In this document: in pieces, positions 1-11,502 of the stretch
Numbering within the stretch: position 1 is the first letter of the stretch
Layout: each line of letters begins with the position of its first letter
DNA from: Glandiceps talaboti
Taxonomy: Eukaryota; Hemichordata; Enteropneusta; Spengelidae
Length of the DNA: 64,000 nt
Assembly: GCF_964340395.1 (NCBI RefSeq)
Contig: NC_135557.1
Location: forward strand, 11,662,046-11,726,045
Direction: 5' to 3'
Notes under the pieces: generated by a model
Told to the model about the DNA's origin: nothing
Database searches by the model: none
The model's input: only the letters and a program-made list of their open reading frames with translations
Translations under genes and position numbers: made by a program

Positions 1-389
1 TATGCTTCCCCATGCTGTTAAAGTGCTTTACAATTATTACCATGGCTCGAATCTATATCGGCACAACGACCCTTTACTGCCGCTACTCCCTGGGGTGCAT
101 ATAACCCATTGCAATCTTTATGAGTCCATATGATTAAAGCATTCATGTTGCAACCTCTATACTACCAGGTCCCCAGATGGGTGGACTGAGGCTCAGTCAT
201 GGTTCACATCTTGCCCGGACTTTAGTCACTTGGAACAACCTTGAACCTGCAGAATCCGAAGCGACCACTCTAAGAATTCGCCTATCATGATGCCACAACT
301 ATGATACCGTTTTACTTAACATTTTAATTAATTAACTAATCAAACTGTGGAGGATATTTCAGAAACATGTAGTCTATTATTGTGGGTTA

Positions 390-427
390 TTTTGTTTTGT
401 TTTGTTTTGTTTTGTTTTGTTTTGTTT
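390..427. repeat. (TTTTG)n microsatellite
   Basis: About seven tandem copies of a TTTTG pentamer, read directly. Confidence 0.9.
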
Positions 428-935
428 TTAATTTTTCATCAGTATTTGAATAGATGTTATCCCTATAGTATTGGAAATAGTTTGTTGACCCGATATTTCA
501 TTTTAATGAATGAATGAATTAATTAATAACATGTTATGTGACTGTCATGATTTATATCAGTAGTTTGACATGAAAGGTGACCTCAACAGACCGAGAGGTC
601 AAACCGATGATGTCATCAAACCAAGAATATTTAGTTTGTCATTTAACAGGTGTTTTATTAAGCAACCTCATTTCAGATCTGAGTAATACTTCTAACAAAA
701 TAGTTGAGATACAGAGAGGATGTTATATCCAGTTAATCGGGAATTTGAGCCTCGGTCAGTTATCATTGATGAATGTTGCAATGGACAGCGTTGAACGTTC
801 CCGTATCAAAATATGATATCTATTCTACTGGTATTTCTAGTGATATCACTCGTTACTATCCATCCTATCCCATCTCTCACTGGCGTCGCTTAGTCATCAG
901 TGTTACTCTGCCTCTTGTCTTTATATTATCGTGAC

Positions 936-944
936 GTCTGTCTG

Positions 945-985
<41 letters not shown>

Positions 986-998
986 ATATCTATCTATA

Positions 999-1089
<91 letters not shown>

Positions 1090-1124
1090 TTGTCTGTCTG
1101 TGTATCTGTATGTCGGTCTATCTA

Positions 1125-1166
<42 letters not shown>

Positions 1167-1195
1167 ATTATTATCATCATCATCATCATCACCAT
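936..1195. repeat. (TCTA)n/(TCTG)n compound microsatellite
   Basis: Alternating blocks of TCTA and TCTG tetramers, ending in a short ATC-trinucleotide run at about 1167-1195. Open frames across it are artefacts of the repeat. Confidence 0.95.
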
Positions 1196-3195
1196 CAATA
1201 AGAATACGTCATGAAATCAATTAAAACATTCATAAACTAATTAATAATATAATAAAATTGAGTTTTAGATAAAAAGAACAAAGAAGGGAAAATCTCTACA
1301 CTGTTACGATCCAAAATATCGTATTTCGGAATTATGGGAATAAATTTTACATTTCGGCATTGTAGGCCATTGGTCAGAAGTAGACTGGCGATGACGGATC
1401 TGGGCAAATATGATGTAACTGAAATTCACATGATTGGTTAAAAACTTTTATGATGGCATGATCTTAGGGTGTGATTTTCTATATTTAGTCGTTGTGTAAA
1501 TTCCATTGTATTCAAACTATACTTACAGATGATCCAAGCAAGCCGAAATCTCTTCTCAGTCATGACTAATTCCCGACTTGGACCTGAACGATCCCGTACA
1601 AGAGTATGAGAGCTAGAGTGCAACGTTAGAACTATCCATACTTACACCGTTCGACTCTACGACTCGCAACATACACTATATATATTATGCTTTTTAGTCA
1701 AAATACCGATCTTTGATATTGATTTCATTGAATTTGTAGTGTTTTTTGTATTGAGATTAAAGGCATGACACGGCTTTAAAACATTTTTATTGAACAAATT
1801 GATTGCAATACTGCCCTCTATGCTTTGTTTGACAAGACATGCCAATGTTGAAAGACTGTGGGAGTGACATCTTTGAGTGAAATTGTACTTCAAACGAATA
1901 TTTACTGTAGAATAAATCAATATAGCTTTGTGGCCATGTTTATTGTTTTCTTTTGAAATATTTTAAATCCTAATATAATTTATTTCGTGCAGTGGCCCTA
2001 ATTGAACATCGTTGATGGCGTACTTATAAATATGTGCATTCTGTATGAACTGTTAAAGTCGTTGTTACTTCTATTAACAATGGATTAACCTTGGGGGCGA
2101 ATGGTATGGACCGAAAGGTCAAACTAATGACGTCAGATAACTGCACATTGCTATAGGTAAATATTTGCACCTCTTTTGACAACATTTCCAGCTATATTTC
2201 TAGATATGTCACGAAACACGTCTAGTAGTCCTTGTATCGATTGCAGGAAATTAAGAAAGTTTAACTTGAATAAACGTGTAAGACTTCTGCGGTCATTCAA
2301 CACTATGTGTTATCGAGAGGGTTATCAACCGATGCCATTGGCACCAGATAAAATACAAATAGTCCAGAAAGCTTCAGACTGAGACCTTTGTAAAGGTTAC
2401 ACCAACGCCAATCAATCATTGCCAAATGGTATTGATTGTAAATCAAGTGGTGAGAATATAGTATGTGACGTTTGAGATGTGTTTTGTTTACCTAGGCACT
2501 TTGCCACCGGTGAAGGATTTCAAGAGATATTGATGGTTAGGACCGAGAGTTCAAAAAGGTCAGGTCAGGTCTGGTAGCTTCAATAATACAATAAATACAA
2601 CTTCTAACGACAAAGCTAGTCTAAAGAAAGTTAAAGTAATTAAAATTTACTGCAAGCGTCCTGACTACTTTGGATCAACTTCGCCATCGCCATCTTGAAG
2701 TAGGAATTTTAAATTTTTACTTGAAATATTTCGACTTGTGTTTTGTAAAATTTGATGTCTTTACACATACTTTCGTTGCCAGTCACAGGTAACGCTGCAT
2801 GTGTGATATAATCTACGTGGAATGTGTCTACGTGTAGCGTCATGATCAATTCCAAAACAAACAATCAATTGGAAAAACAGTCTCATTACGCTGCTAGCTA
2901 TGTACACTCCAGATGGGATATCAGACTATAGTTTCGCCACTTCACTTTATCCTTCTATGTATACGTCATAGTAAGGTCACGTTTTGTGGACATGAGCTGC
3001 CGATTTATTTAAAATAGTCCACTACCTACGAGGGCAAGTCAAGTAACCTTGTGCAGTTCAATGATCAACTGTACGTTGGAATTAACAAATTAGCGCATTG
3101 CTTGCTGCGTCATATTAATATACACACCAGTACTACACTAGAATTAAAATTAATTGTATTTTAAATTGAATTTGAATTTTACAAATGAGTGAAAC

Positions 3196-3220
3196 AACAA
3201 CAACAATAACAACAACAAAA

Positions 3221-3264
<44 letters not shown>

Positions 3265-3266
3265 AA
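3196..3266. repeat. (AAC)n/(GAC)n trinucleotide repeat
   Basis: Tandem AAC then GAC triplets. The equivalent place in copy B (about 12031-12175) is a longer AAC/ATC tract, so the locus has diverged in length and composition since duplication. Confidence 0.9.
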
Positions 3267-3479
3267 TATCAACAACACAATTTCACCAGCGGAATAATTG
3301 GATACATGGGCAAGTCTTTTCTTGCCATGGCGCGGATAGTCAATTTCATTCATAAATGGTGAGATTGTATTCAAGTAAGGCATGGCAGTGATAAGCATAC
3401 TGATCTTAATCGAATGAATGTGAATACGAGGTCATGACGTCACAAGGTTCATAGGTCATAGTATCATAGTCTCTCGACG

Positions 3480-3810
3480 GGTAAGAAACACGTGGATTAT
3501 TCGCGGTACAATTTTCACCGATTTTACGGTATTTATGTGATGTTATGTCAAACTTGTGGCGATCGTATGGATAAATATATTACTTATATAGGAGTGCAGT
3601 TGTGATAAACACCCCCCTCATCCTATGTGGTGTAGTTTTGTCACGAGACAAACAGGTGATACTAGCTCTACAGGCATTTATCTCACACCCACGTGGGTTA
3701 TTCCCGGGAAATTCATGGTATATATTGTGTGTCGCGTCGCGAATGCTAAAGTACAAAGTTTTTAAAGATGGGTGCCTGTCGACTTGTAATCTAGGACTAA
3801 GGTAAGTGAA
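3480..3810 (+). other. Segment conserved between copies, with splice-donor-like end
   Basis: This stretch is unusually similar to 12370-12695 in copy B. Both contain a TATA-like 'acttatataggagtgca', a CACGTG-containing block, and end in 'ctaaggtaagtg', a perfect consensus 5' splice site (donor near 3801). The open frame in copy A is not kept in B, so it is more likely a promoter or untranslated first exon than coding. No downstream partner exon was identified. Confidence 0.3.
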
Positions 3811-5375
3811 ACATCTAACTACTGAATTACTTTAGTTGACAAATGTTGCCAATAGTTTGTATCTACTAGTGTGTAACCATTGTGTACAGTAGTCATCATT
3901 TTGTTGTAATGTACCTGCCATAACAGGCAACCGGAAGTAATTTATGCATAAGGAAAAACTTGTTAAAATACACACACGACACTATTTTGTTTTTTCAATG
4001 ATCATCTGTTCAGGTTTTAAATTATTTATCACAAACTAAATATTTCAAACTACTAATTCTACGTCGAATTGAAAAAAAAAAGATTATGTATAAAGGTCAC
4101 CTCGATACCTTGACAATATTTCAATGTTTACCTTAGATACGTACTTATAAACTGTTTAAAGTTGTAATGTAAACTAATATTATTGGTTGTAATTAAATAA
4201 TTGTAAGAGTTAGCAAGCTTCTGTTGAATGTTAGGAGCACCCCGAAATGACTTCTGTGATTCACAGATGATATTGTCACAGTGTAAAAAACTTTCAAAGG
4301 TCATAAGTTGTGAATGTGTTTCATCTATTTAAAATTTGTGCAACAAAAAAGTTTAAAGATCTCTCGCCAGTAAAAAAAAAACATACAAGAAAAGATAACA
4401 GTTACTAATAAACTCAAATATTTTACATGAAATTATAAATAAATAAATGTTTCTACCAACTATGAATGTATGCGGATGGGGTTAAAAGGGCATATTCTAA
4501 AGAGTATATCTTGATGATGGTACATTTTAACTGTACCTGATATTTTGATGTGCTAATTTACTTACATTTTTTGTGTTTTTATGTATGTGAGTAGTTGTAA
4601 GTCTGGTTAAGCCTGGTTATCTCGAACTGGGAAAACAAATAGGAGTAGGAAAAAGAGAGGATAAACAACTTTTAAAACACTGTCAAATAGAGGGGATGTA
4701 CATTCCCCAAACAGAGGGTTAGGCTGGGGATGTGCATCCCACTTTGTGTTTCATTTAAAAATTGAAAGTATAAGAGAAAACTGACTGGAACTGTAAGTTG
4801 ACCTCTAGTAACAAATTAACCCAAATCATGTGACCAAAAAGGTGGGTTTATGGAATATAGCACTTGGCATTTTAATCAATGTAGAATGAAAAGACAGTAG
4901 GTTCGTCACATGTACAGTCAGAGCACGACAAGAAATAATGTATACAACCGTGTGCATCCATAGTTAGTGCGAACAGATCCTACACAAATAAATCATTGTC
5001 CAATTCCTTTAAATTAGATTTTGATAAGAAACAAAATGAAATTGTTGTTATTTTTTAATTCTGAACATGGATGCAATCACATTATTAAACAATATGTACA
5101 GCTGTGTGAAGTTTGGTAAGTACTGAGCCATTCGTTAAGGTTATTTAGTGTGCACATATTGTGTTCGGAGGTATGTAGTGTACTCATGAGAATTTAAATA
5201 TTCATAAGATGAAGATAACAATGCGCCTGACATCAATCAATCAATACACTATGCCAGGCATACTTCTAAACTTCAAACTCACGAAACTGTCGTTAGATTT
5301 CATAATTTATTCTTGATTAAAATGAAATTACAATTGCAAGTAGTAAATCAAAATTAGATTTAAACCAAATTTAAT

Positions 5376-5478
5376 CTAAGTATTCGCTTTATTAATCAAA
5401 GAAATATCTTTAACGAGAGCAGAAAAGGTTGGCCTTTCGCTTGGATACTCTCTCCAGCATCTCAACATAATATCATAC
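5376..5478 (-). CDS. Copy A kinase terminal exon
   Basis: Encodes YDIMLRCWREYPSERPTFSA then LVKDISLINKANT and a TAG stop. This is the conserved C-lobe end (CW...P..RP.F). There is almost no C-terminal tail after the kinase fold. Confidence 0.85.
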
Positions 5479-6077
5479 CTAGTGAAAATGTAACAACATC
5501 ACAAATTAATTAATAGTCTCCTGTAGCATTAATGTTGGTAGGTCGGAGGCTGGTAGGTGGGTGGGTGGTGGGAGTGTATGTATGTATGTATGTATGTATG
5601 TATGTATGTATGTATGTATGTATGTATGTATGTATGTATGTATGTATGTGTGTGTGTATGTATGTATGTATGTATGTATGTATGTATGTATGTATGTATA
5701 TGTGTGTGTATGTATGTATGTGTATGTGTGTATGTATGTATGTATGTGTGTGTGTATGTATGTATGTATGTATGTATGTATGTGTGTGTGCGTGCGTGCG
5801 CGAGCATGCATGAATGTATGTATGTATGTATGTATGTATGTATGTATGTATGTATGTGTCTCTCTGTGTATGTATGTATGTATGTATGTATGTGTGTGTA
5901 TGAAATAACCACATAACAATATAGTCTTACATTTCCTCACTACACTGTAAAGGTTTCTCGAGTCGGTAGCCCTTCCGTATCCTAGCAACAACAAGTGCCT
6001 GTGTCAGATGTTGAAATGGAGTCCTACCTGACATAACAAAAGCACAGACTGTGAAACTTGCACATACCACGACCATC

Positions 6078-6109
<32 letters not shown>

Positions 6110-6119
6110 CAACACCACC

Positions 6120-6176
<57 letters not shown>

Positions 6177-8371
6177 AACAACAACAACAACAACAACAAC
6201 AAGTCATACGCAATTATTTAAAAAGTCGTACAGTAATGGAATAATGGTCAAACATAAATAGTGGCAATGAATATTTAGCAATAATATCGACTATGATTTC
6301 GCTTTCATTTCTTTATAATATTCACATAGTGAAATGTAATATATTCATTTTTAACACATATACAATTATTAAATTTCTCTCACAATAATACATATCATGG
6401 GTTACAAATATAAATGTGTATTACCTAGACTGACTAGCTCCCAGACTACTACTCCGAACGACCACACTTCACTCTTCAAATTAAAGATCCATTTCGTTAT
6501 AGACTCTAAAGACATCCACTGATAAGGTATTTTTTCCTAAAGATATAATACATATATGTTACCATGGATAAATAATGATTATTTTGGGATGATTTAGAAT
6601 TAAAACATTAGAGCATATATTTATTCCCAGAGCTGTACCTAAGGTAACTTTACAGTAATACTGAAACACATAAGCTGTGCATTTGTGGGAAAGTGAGACG
6701 ACATTTAATTGTCTTGTAACTTAGTCAACTAACCGATTCCAACCCTTTTCCATTTCAAAAACCAAATACTTTAACTGTACGCGTTTAACCATATGGATTA
6801 TTATTTATGAAATTGCAATTTCAATTCTAAGAGCATAATTTTCTTTGATTGCCGGATTTTAGCTTTTATTTTACTCTCTAGATATATGCAAACCATAAAC
6901 AAGCTCCTAGATAGTTTCGATGATGCAGATTTATATTTGATGTACATCTTTTACATTTTATAATTACCTTGACTGCCATATCGTAGAATCTGTTAGCGTT
7001 ACTAACACAAGTGCTATAACTCAAGTTTGAAATTTTGCAGGTCATATCATCACATAATAGAATGTGTTTTGCTGCAAGATATCGGTGTGTGATCTGATAA
7101 GGAGGGAGATAAAATTTGATATATATATATATAAGCAAACTGTTTTTTTTTTATTTGGTACTTTGGAGTTGAATCATTGCCATGATCTTGATAAGATTAT
7201 AATGTATTGATAATTTAATGTATATAACCATCATTCATAGCAACTTATAAATATTTACACAACTAATGAAAACAAACAAACATTGATCATTGTTTTCCAG
7301 TCATCTATTTCAGTAAACAACTGAAGTAAGCTCCCACCTAACAAAGGGCTCATCAGTGAATTATTACAGAAAATAGTGAAAGGGGTGTAACTTACTTTAT
7401 TTCTAGATAGATAGTTCATACCATTTGAAACGTCTAAGCAAAATGATACGATCTGTCGTTCTAATTTACTTGATATCCTACTGTTAGATGTAATTTGTTC
7501 ACGTTGTCTAATGAGAAAATCTCGAACATTTCCGTGAGGTGCCAATTCCAGGATTAAACAAGGTGTGTCTAGACAGCAATGAATGAATTGAAAAAGTGTT
7601 GAAAAGTATCAAACCCTGTCAATACACCATCAGTTTAAGAGCAAGTGCAATTACTTGAATTTCCCATACATATAGTTCCAGTAAAGCTTAACGTCCATGG
7701 CTGTTTTATGGCTACTGTTCATCTAGCAAAATACATGCATGCCTAAATTAAGAAGCAAAAACAAACAGTATTTAATGATAAACGCCACGACTTCTGTTTT
7801 CCTTATAAATTCACAATTACCTCTGGCTTACCACTAATTTATACTCACCAATTTCCTTAGTCAGACAACCGAGCATTTTAATGACATTTTCATGACCTTT
7901 TAATGACCGCATCAGTTCGATTTCTCTTAAAATCATCTCACTAACGCCTGGATTATCATCTGAGAAAAAGAGCGAGTGATGTCGTAAGATTCGACAATAC
8001 TTAACACAAAACATGTAAAATAATTCTAAGGCATCTTTATCTAGTACAAAACTTAGAATGACTTCGCTAATAGATGATCTTCAATGTCTTTCCTTAATGT
8101 ACACGTGTTGAGAGTGAATGACTGATGTATTTCAAGTTTTACAAGGTTCCACGTTATGTGCTAATAGGTGTGTTCAACATAATTAAGTTTACATTGAGAT
8201 ATGAGTACTTACTGTGTGGTATCGTGACAAAGTACACGAGGGACAGACTTGTAGAAATACAAATGTATGGAGGTGTACAGACGTTCAGACAGACAGACAG
8301 ATAGATAGACAGACATATAGATGGTAAGCTAGCAAGGCGTATACACTGCCATTTCAGTCAGTCAGTCAGTC

Positions 8372-8428
<57 letters not shown>

Positions 8429-8487
8429 GTCAGAAAGACAGACAGACAGACAGACAGTCAGAAAGACAGACAGACAGACGGACAGTC

Positions 8488-8530
<43 letters not shown>

Positions 8531-8572
8531 AAGACAGACAGACAGACAGTCAGAAAGACAGACAGACAGACG

Positions 8573-8609
<37 letters not shown>

Positions 8610-10368
8610 AAAGAAAGACAGACAGACTGACTGACTGACTGACTGACTGACTGACTGACTGACAGTGGCAGCCATGCTTACAGACACATATAACACAACC
8701 ATCTAGAAAGTCAAGACAGATTGCCAGCAAGACAGAGAGAGCTACAGACAGTCACAGACAGACAGACGGACATACAGACAGCCAGATAGATAAATCTTAC
8801 ATGTTGGAGTCTTTAGCGCAACGTCGTATAGACCATCTTTCCCACCGATAAACCAACCTTGTCCCTTCGTTATATTGTGTAGATCACCACTATATATAAC
8901 ATCAAGGAAATGAACTTGTCTTCGTTCAACTTCAAATACTTTTACGCCTGGATTTAAGTATTCTGTTTTCGACTTATCAACACATTCTGGGACTTGATAT
9001 TGGTTGCTATGCCTTTCCTTTTTTAAATGATAGAATTGATAATTAAACATTTTTTAGTACTAATATATGGATATGAAACATTTGAATTAAGTAAATGGAA
9101 ATTAATCAGCGGCGATATATGAAACCGTCATGCTATTTACCTCTTCCCTGTTTGTTTCTGGTTCTAAGTAACTGTTGTCTCCAGTGGACGATATTTCTTC
9201 GTACGAATATGTCCTTGATCTCATAGCAAGACCTTGTTTGACATAAATAAAATATCACTGGCTGTTAGCAATTTAAACAGGATTTCAAGATCACAGCCTC
9301 AATTTAAATCGCATAATACAAATAACTATATAGACACAGAAAATAAACCAACCTGAATGGGAAGATGTCCCACTGTCCCGGCGTGATCTTCTAATCTTTG
9401 AATATACTAGATAAAATGCATTGCAAATAATATCAAATACCATTGGCACATTTGTAAATCAAAACTAGCATTTAAGGATATTTTACACTGCGATTAATCA
9501 TTTTATCTCTTCAGAAAAATTACACCAGTGTCTCCTTGGCTTGCCTTTAGTTCATTCGATTAGTTGATTACTCTCTCGCTAGATAGTGTTTGGAAATTAA
9601 ACTATGTCTGTATATGTGAAAGCAATGTGCAGGGATAGTTAAGCGTTTTCAAATACAATCTCTGCGCACAGCAGTTAAAGACATATCATTGTGTTATACA
9701 GGGTTTATAATGTGGGCGGTCTGTTTCACACTTAAAAAGGAAAATGAAACTCACCAGGTTTCTTGAAACGCATACCATATATAACAATTGAAAAAATGAA
9801 TATCAACACAACAGCTCCACCTATGCATGTATAAAGTATTACCTTTGACAGCGTGGTTGAAATCTGAGGAACAGTGGGCTCAGTTACTGGACAAATGAAA
9901 TATCATGAGAAACGTTAGTCACCTATAAACTGTCGTGTTTCTTATTTACTTGTAAGAACGAGATACTTGCTTTCTGCGAATATTTGTGACTACAAGTTGA
10001 TGATAATATGACAAAGAGTTTAACGCAGTCGGTGACTTTATGTTTTACCGACCACATAATCTATCCATGTTTATATCATTATATTGATGTTGGTTTGATG
10101 ATTTCTAATGGTGTTCAAATAATTACCTTTTGTGTATAGACACTATGTGACAATATACTGTCACTTATCATTTGCTAAAATGGACTTTAATGGACAGTAC
10201 GTTACATTGAGACGATGGCTAACTAGTATTCTCTTTTCAGTTGCTCATACTGTAGTCTCCTGGAAAAAATACTTACCGCTGTTTGTTTTGTTGTCGTTAC
10301 CCAAAGCAGCCCAGGGATGAGAATATTGAGCCTCCATAACTACCACTCTGATGTTGTTGACGATGTAA
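5376..10368 (-). CDS. Receptor-tyrosine-kinase-like pseudokinase, 3' part (copy A)
   Basis: Exons, in transcript order: 10368-10277 (tentative ectodomain piece), 9886-9755, 9406-9353, 9232-9141, 9017-8801, 7959-7849, 7568-7396, 7093-6968, 6536-6425, 6027-5931, 5478-5376. From the membrane exon to the stop they join in one frame (405 residues) with consensus splice sites. Order: membrane helix, tyrosine-containing juxtamembrane region, kinase N-lobe, alpha-C helix, hinge, catalytic-loop region, C-lobe ending in CWREYPSERPTF. The fold is that of FGFR/VEGFR-class receptor kinases. The ATP-anchoring lysine (VALKT) and alpha-C glutamate remain. However, HRD reads HRY, the catalytic-loop Asn is His (LAAKHILL), DFG reads SNL, APE reads SLE, and the glycine loop is broken (IYSGDLHNI). 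I infer a catalytically dead receptor, signalling if at all as a scaffold. No extracellular domain exons or signal peptide were found upstream, so the gene is 5'-incomplete or its ectodomain is unrecognised. Confidence 0.8.
5574..5903. repeat. (TGTA)n microsatellite in a kinase intron
   Basis: TGTA tetramers with TG interruptions, lying in the intron between the last two copy A kinase exons. Copy B has a shorter tract at the same relative place (14446-14595). Open frames here are artefacts. Confidence 0.95.
5931..6027 (-). CDS. Copy A kinase alpha-G exon
   Basis: Encodes GRTPFQHLTQALVVARIRKG then YRLEKPLQCSEEM, matching the G-x-P-[YF]...EGYRM-x-KP-x-x-C region of receptor kinases. Phase 1 to 2, donor ATGTAAGA. 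Confidence 0.85.
6066..6200. repeat. (ACC)n/(AAC)n trinucleotide repeat
   Basis: Compound ACC and AAC triplets in a kinase intron; the copy B equivalent is 14802-14960. Confidence 0.95.
6425..6536 (-). CDS. Copy A kinase activation-segment end / alpha-F exon
   Basis: Encodes EKIPYQWMSLESITKWIFNL then KSEVWSFGVVVWELVSLG, the P+1 loop (APE is SLE) and alpha-F (SDVWSFG is SEVWSFG). Phase 0 to 1. Confidence 0.85.
6968..7093 (-). CDS. Copy A degenerate catalytic-loop exon
   Basis: Where active kinases read HRDLAARN...DFG, this exon reads HRYLAAKH...SNL (THRYLAAKHILLCDDMTCKI, then SNLSYSTC). Catalytic Asp, Mg-binding Asn and DFG Asp are all lost, yet the frame is open and both splice sites are intact (acceptor TCAG, donor GTAATT, phase 0 to 0). 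Confidence 0.85.
7396..7568 (-). CDS. Copy A kinase hinge and alpha-D/E exon
   Basis: Encodes TPCLILELAPHGNVRDFL..., the hinge and alpha-D region typical of receptor tyrosine kinases, then a kinase-insert-like stretch and alpha-E (SFCLDVSNGMNYLSRNK). Phase 1 to 0, donor GTAAGT. Confidence 0.85.
7849..7959 (-). CDS. Copy A kinase alpha-C helix exon
   Basis: Encodes SEMILREIELMRSLKGHENV followed by IKMLGCLTKEIG, the alpha-C to beta4 region of receptor tyrosine kinases (compare FGFR EMEMMK...NIINLLG). The alpha-C glutamate is present. 111 bases, phase 1 to 1. Confidence 0.85.
8281..8662. repeat. (CAGA)n/(CTGA)n microsatellite
   Basis: Long CAGA tract with CAGT and GAAA variants, ending in CTGA tetramers. 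The equivalent copy B tract (17341-17517) is the place where about 850 bases with three exons are missing. Confidence 0.95.
8801..9017 (-). CDS. Copy A kinase N-lobe exon
   Basis: Contains the beta1-beta3 region: FEVERRQVHFLDVIYSGDLH, then KGQGWFIGGKDGLYDVALKT. The VALK lysine is kept, but the glycine-rich loop has lost its first and third glycines (Y and H). Donor ATGTAAGA, phase 1. The corresponding exon is missing from copy B. Confidence 0.75.
9141..9232 (-). CDS. Copy A juxtamembrane exon 2 with tyrosine motifs
   Basis: Encodes LAMRSRTYSYEEISSTGDN then SYLEPETNREE. The YSYEEI tyrosine resembles Src-family SH2 sites (pYEEI), a notable feature if the receptor is a phosphorylated scaffold. 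Phase 1 to 0. Absent from copy B. Confidence 0.7.
9353..9406 (-). CDS. Copy A juxtamembrane exon 1
   Basis: A 54-base exon encoding a basic, serine-rich stretch (YSKIRRSRRDSGTSSHS), phase 1 to 1, acceptor CTAG, donor GTTGGT. It is absent from copy B. Confidence 0.65.
9755..9886 (-). CDS. Copy A transmembrane exon
   Basis: Encodes TEPTVPQISTTLSK, then a hydrophobic helix (VILYTCIGGAVVLIFIFSIV) followed by a basic stop-transfer RFKK. Phase 1 at both ends, 132 bases, acceptor CCAG, donor GTGAGT. The type I orientation is consistent with a receptor kinase. Confidence 0.8.
10277..10368 (-). CDS. Copy A tentative membrane-proximal ectodomain exon
   Basis: The open frame reads ...VRVVVMEAQYSHPWAALGN..., ends at a consensus donor (GTAAGT) in phase 1 and joins the membrane exon in frame. 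The start is uncertain; I used the nearest AG. The fold is not recognisable. Confidence 0.5.
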
Positions 10369-10590
10369 CTATGTGCCTTAGTTTATAGTTGATCAAAACT
10401 TTGCAAGAGCTACGTGAAAATTATTCCGCAGTGAATCTAATTCACCTATTATCAAACTCTCTCTGTTAGTCAGCGTCCTCTTTCAAATTACCACGTGACT
10501 AAATACGAAACTGCTAGAATAGCCTTAACATTCGTGCCGGATGACTAACTTACGGCCTCAGTGATTTAAGAGCTGAAAGGTACTTTTCGA

Positions 10591-11502
10591 ATGGATAATA
10601 TAAACTATTCAAGTAAACATGATAACATGCCACATTCGTGATCACGTTAATACGTGCACATGGATTGTGAAACAAAGTACTTGTCTTAATCATGCGTTTC
10701 AAAAATGTACAGAAATGATAAGGTATTGTAGTTAGTGCAAAATCTTATTAATAGAGAACAGCTGGGGTAAATGACGATATCGTGAAAATATGACAAATGA
10801 AGCAATAGTGTACAGCGTCTTGGAATTATTTCGTATTTTCGATACTTATTGTCATGACATTTACGATATGTTTCCATATACTTCAAATAGTTAATTATCT
10901 ATGAGATTAGTTAGATTACTGTATACCTACAAGAATGTATATCTTAAACCCAGTTTATAATTTTGTTGCAGTATTTTTTTAATTCCCTGAGTTCACATCT
11001 ATTTTAAATACAGCTATTAAAAAACACCTCTCTGATCGATCATTCAACCTTTTCAGAGATGACAGATTTGCGTTGGTACAGTATCACTGTGAACAGAACC
11101 GGGTTTAAAGACTTTGGCAATGGAGACGTACTGGGTCTGCCTTATAAATACATTAATATATTTGATGGAAAAACTTATGAAACTGGAGCTAAGACAATAT
11201 CGCCCTCTATAAGAACCGAAAACAATCACCATGGAAACTTCCCGAGACGTCAACATAGCCCCGAAAGTAACAAGCTTAGTAACGGTATCACGTTACCAGC
11301 TGACGAAAGAGATCACTTAAGTAACAATATTCTCAGGTTTTGACGTATGCCAATTTTGTAGTCACTACATTTTATTTAAAAATCAGTTTCAGAAACAATA
11401 CACTGTATGATGAAACAGACGAAACCTACCAACACGTCATACTCTCATGTATCACATTGTGTACCTTATATGGTAGTGCACGTCAGTAACTGAGCCTATA
11501 TT
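10591..11502. other. Unique spacer between duplication copies
   Basis: This spacer is not shared by the two copies. The only coding-like stretch is an open frame at 11059-11343 on the plus strand; no Ig or FN3 ectodomain exon for the minus-strand kinase was recognised. Confidence 0.5.
11057..11343 (+). CDS. Candidate orphan terminal exon, unknown protein
   Basis: An open frame follows a plausible acceptor ('caaccttttcag') and ends in TGA. It begins TDLRWYSITVNRTGFKDFGN and continues to a hydrophilic, Ser/Asn/Arg-rich C-terminus. Its composition is more protein-like than the surrounding AT-rich DNA. No family was recognised, no upstream exon was found, and it may be a chance frame. Confidence 0.25.

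Larger units (their letters stand above)
1..2727. other. Non-coding region with simple repeats
   Basis: No exon-like open frame with splice signals and recognisable protein content was found on either strand. Short open stretches, such as that near 577-816, have no domain signature. The first ~300 bases carry a block (ACCAGGT..., then TGGGTGGACTGAGGC..., then CTTGCCC) that resembles a dispersed repeat seen in many marine invertebrates; that resemblance is from memory and weak. The rest holds a (TTTTG)n and a (TCTA)/(TCTG) microsatellite. Confidence 0.5.
2728..10590. repeat. Tandem segmental duplication, copy A
   Basis: This segment aligns colinearly with 11503-18420. Shared blocks include the stretch around 2758 with 11528, the poly-AAC tract, the region around 3600-3810 with 12490-12690, and all kinase exons. 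Identity looks high in places but is interrupted by indels and microsatellite length changes, so the duplication is not recent. Copy A keeps the kinase reading frame; copy B does not. Confidence 0.85.

Noticed and set aside
936-1224. Open frames of ~100 residues with SIYL/CLSV repeats
   Set aside because: Pure translation of TCTA/TCTG tetramers in several frames; no coding signature.
5506-5994. 162-residue frame rich in IHTY repeats
   Set aside because: Translation of the (TGTA)n tract; the genuine coding part here is only the short kinase exon at 5931-6027 in another context.
8354-8662. Possible CRISPR-like regular array
   Set aside because: Units are 4 bases with no spacers, and this is a eukaryotic genome.
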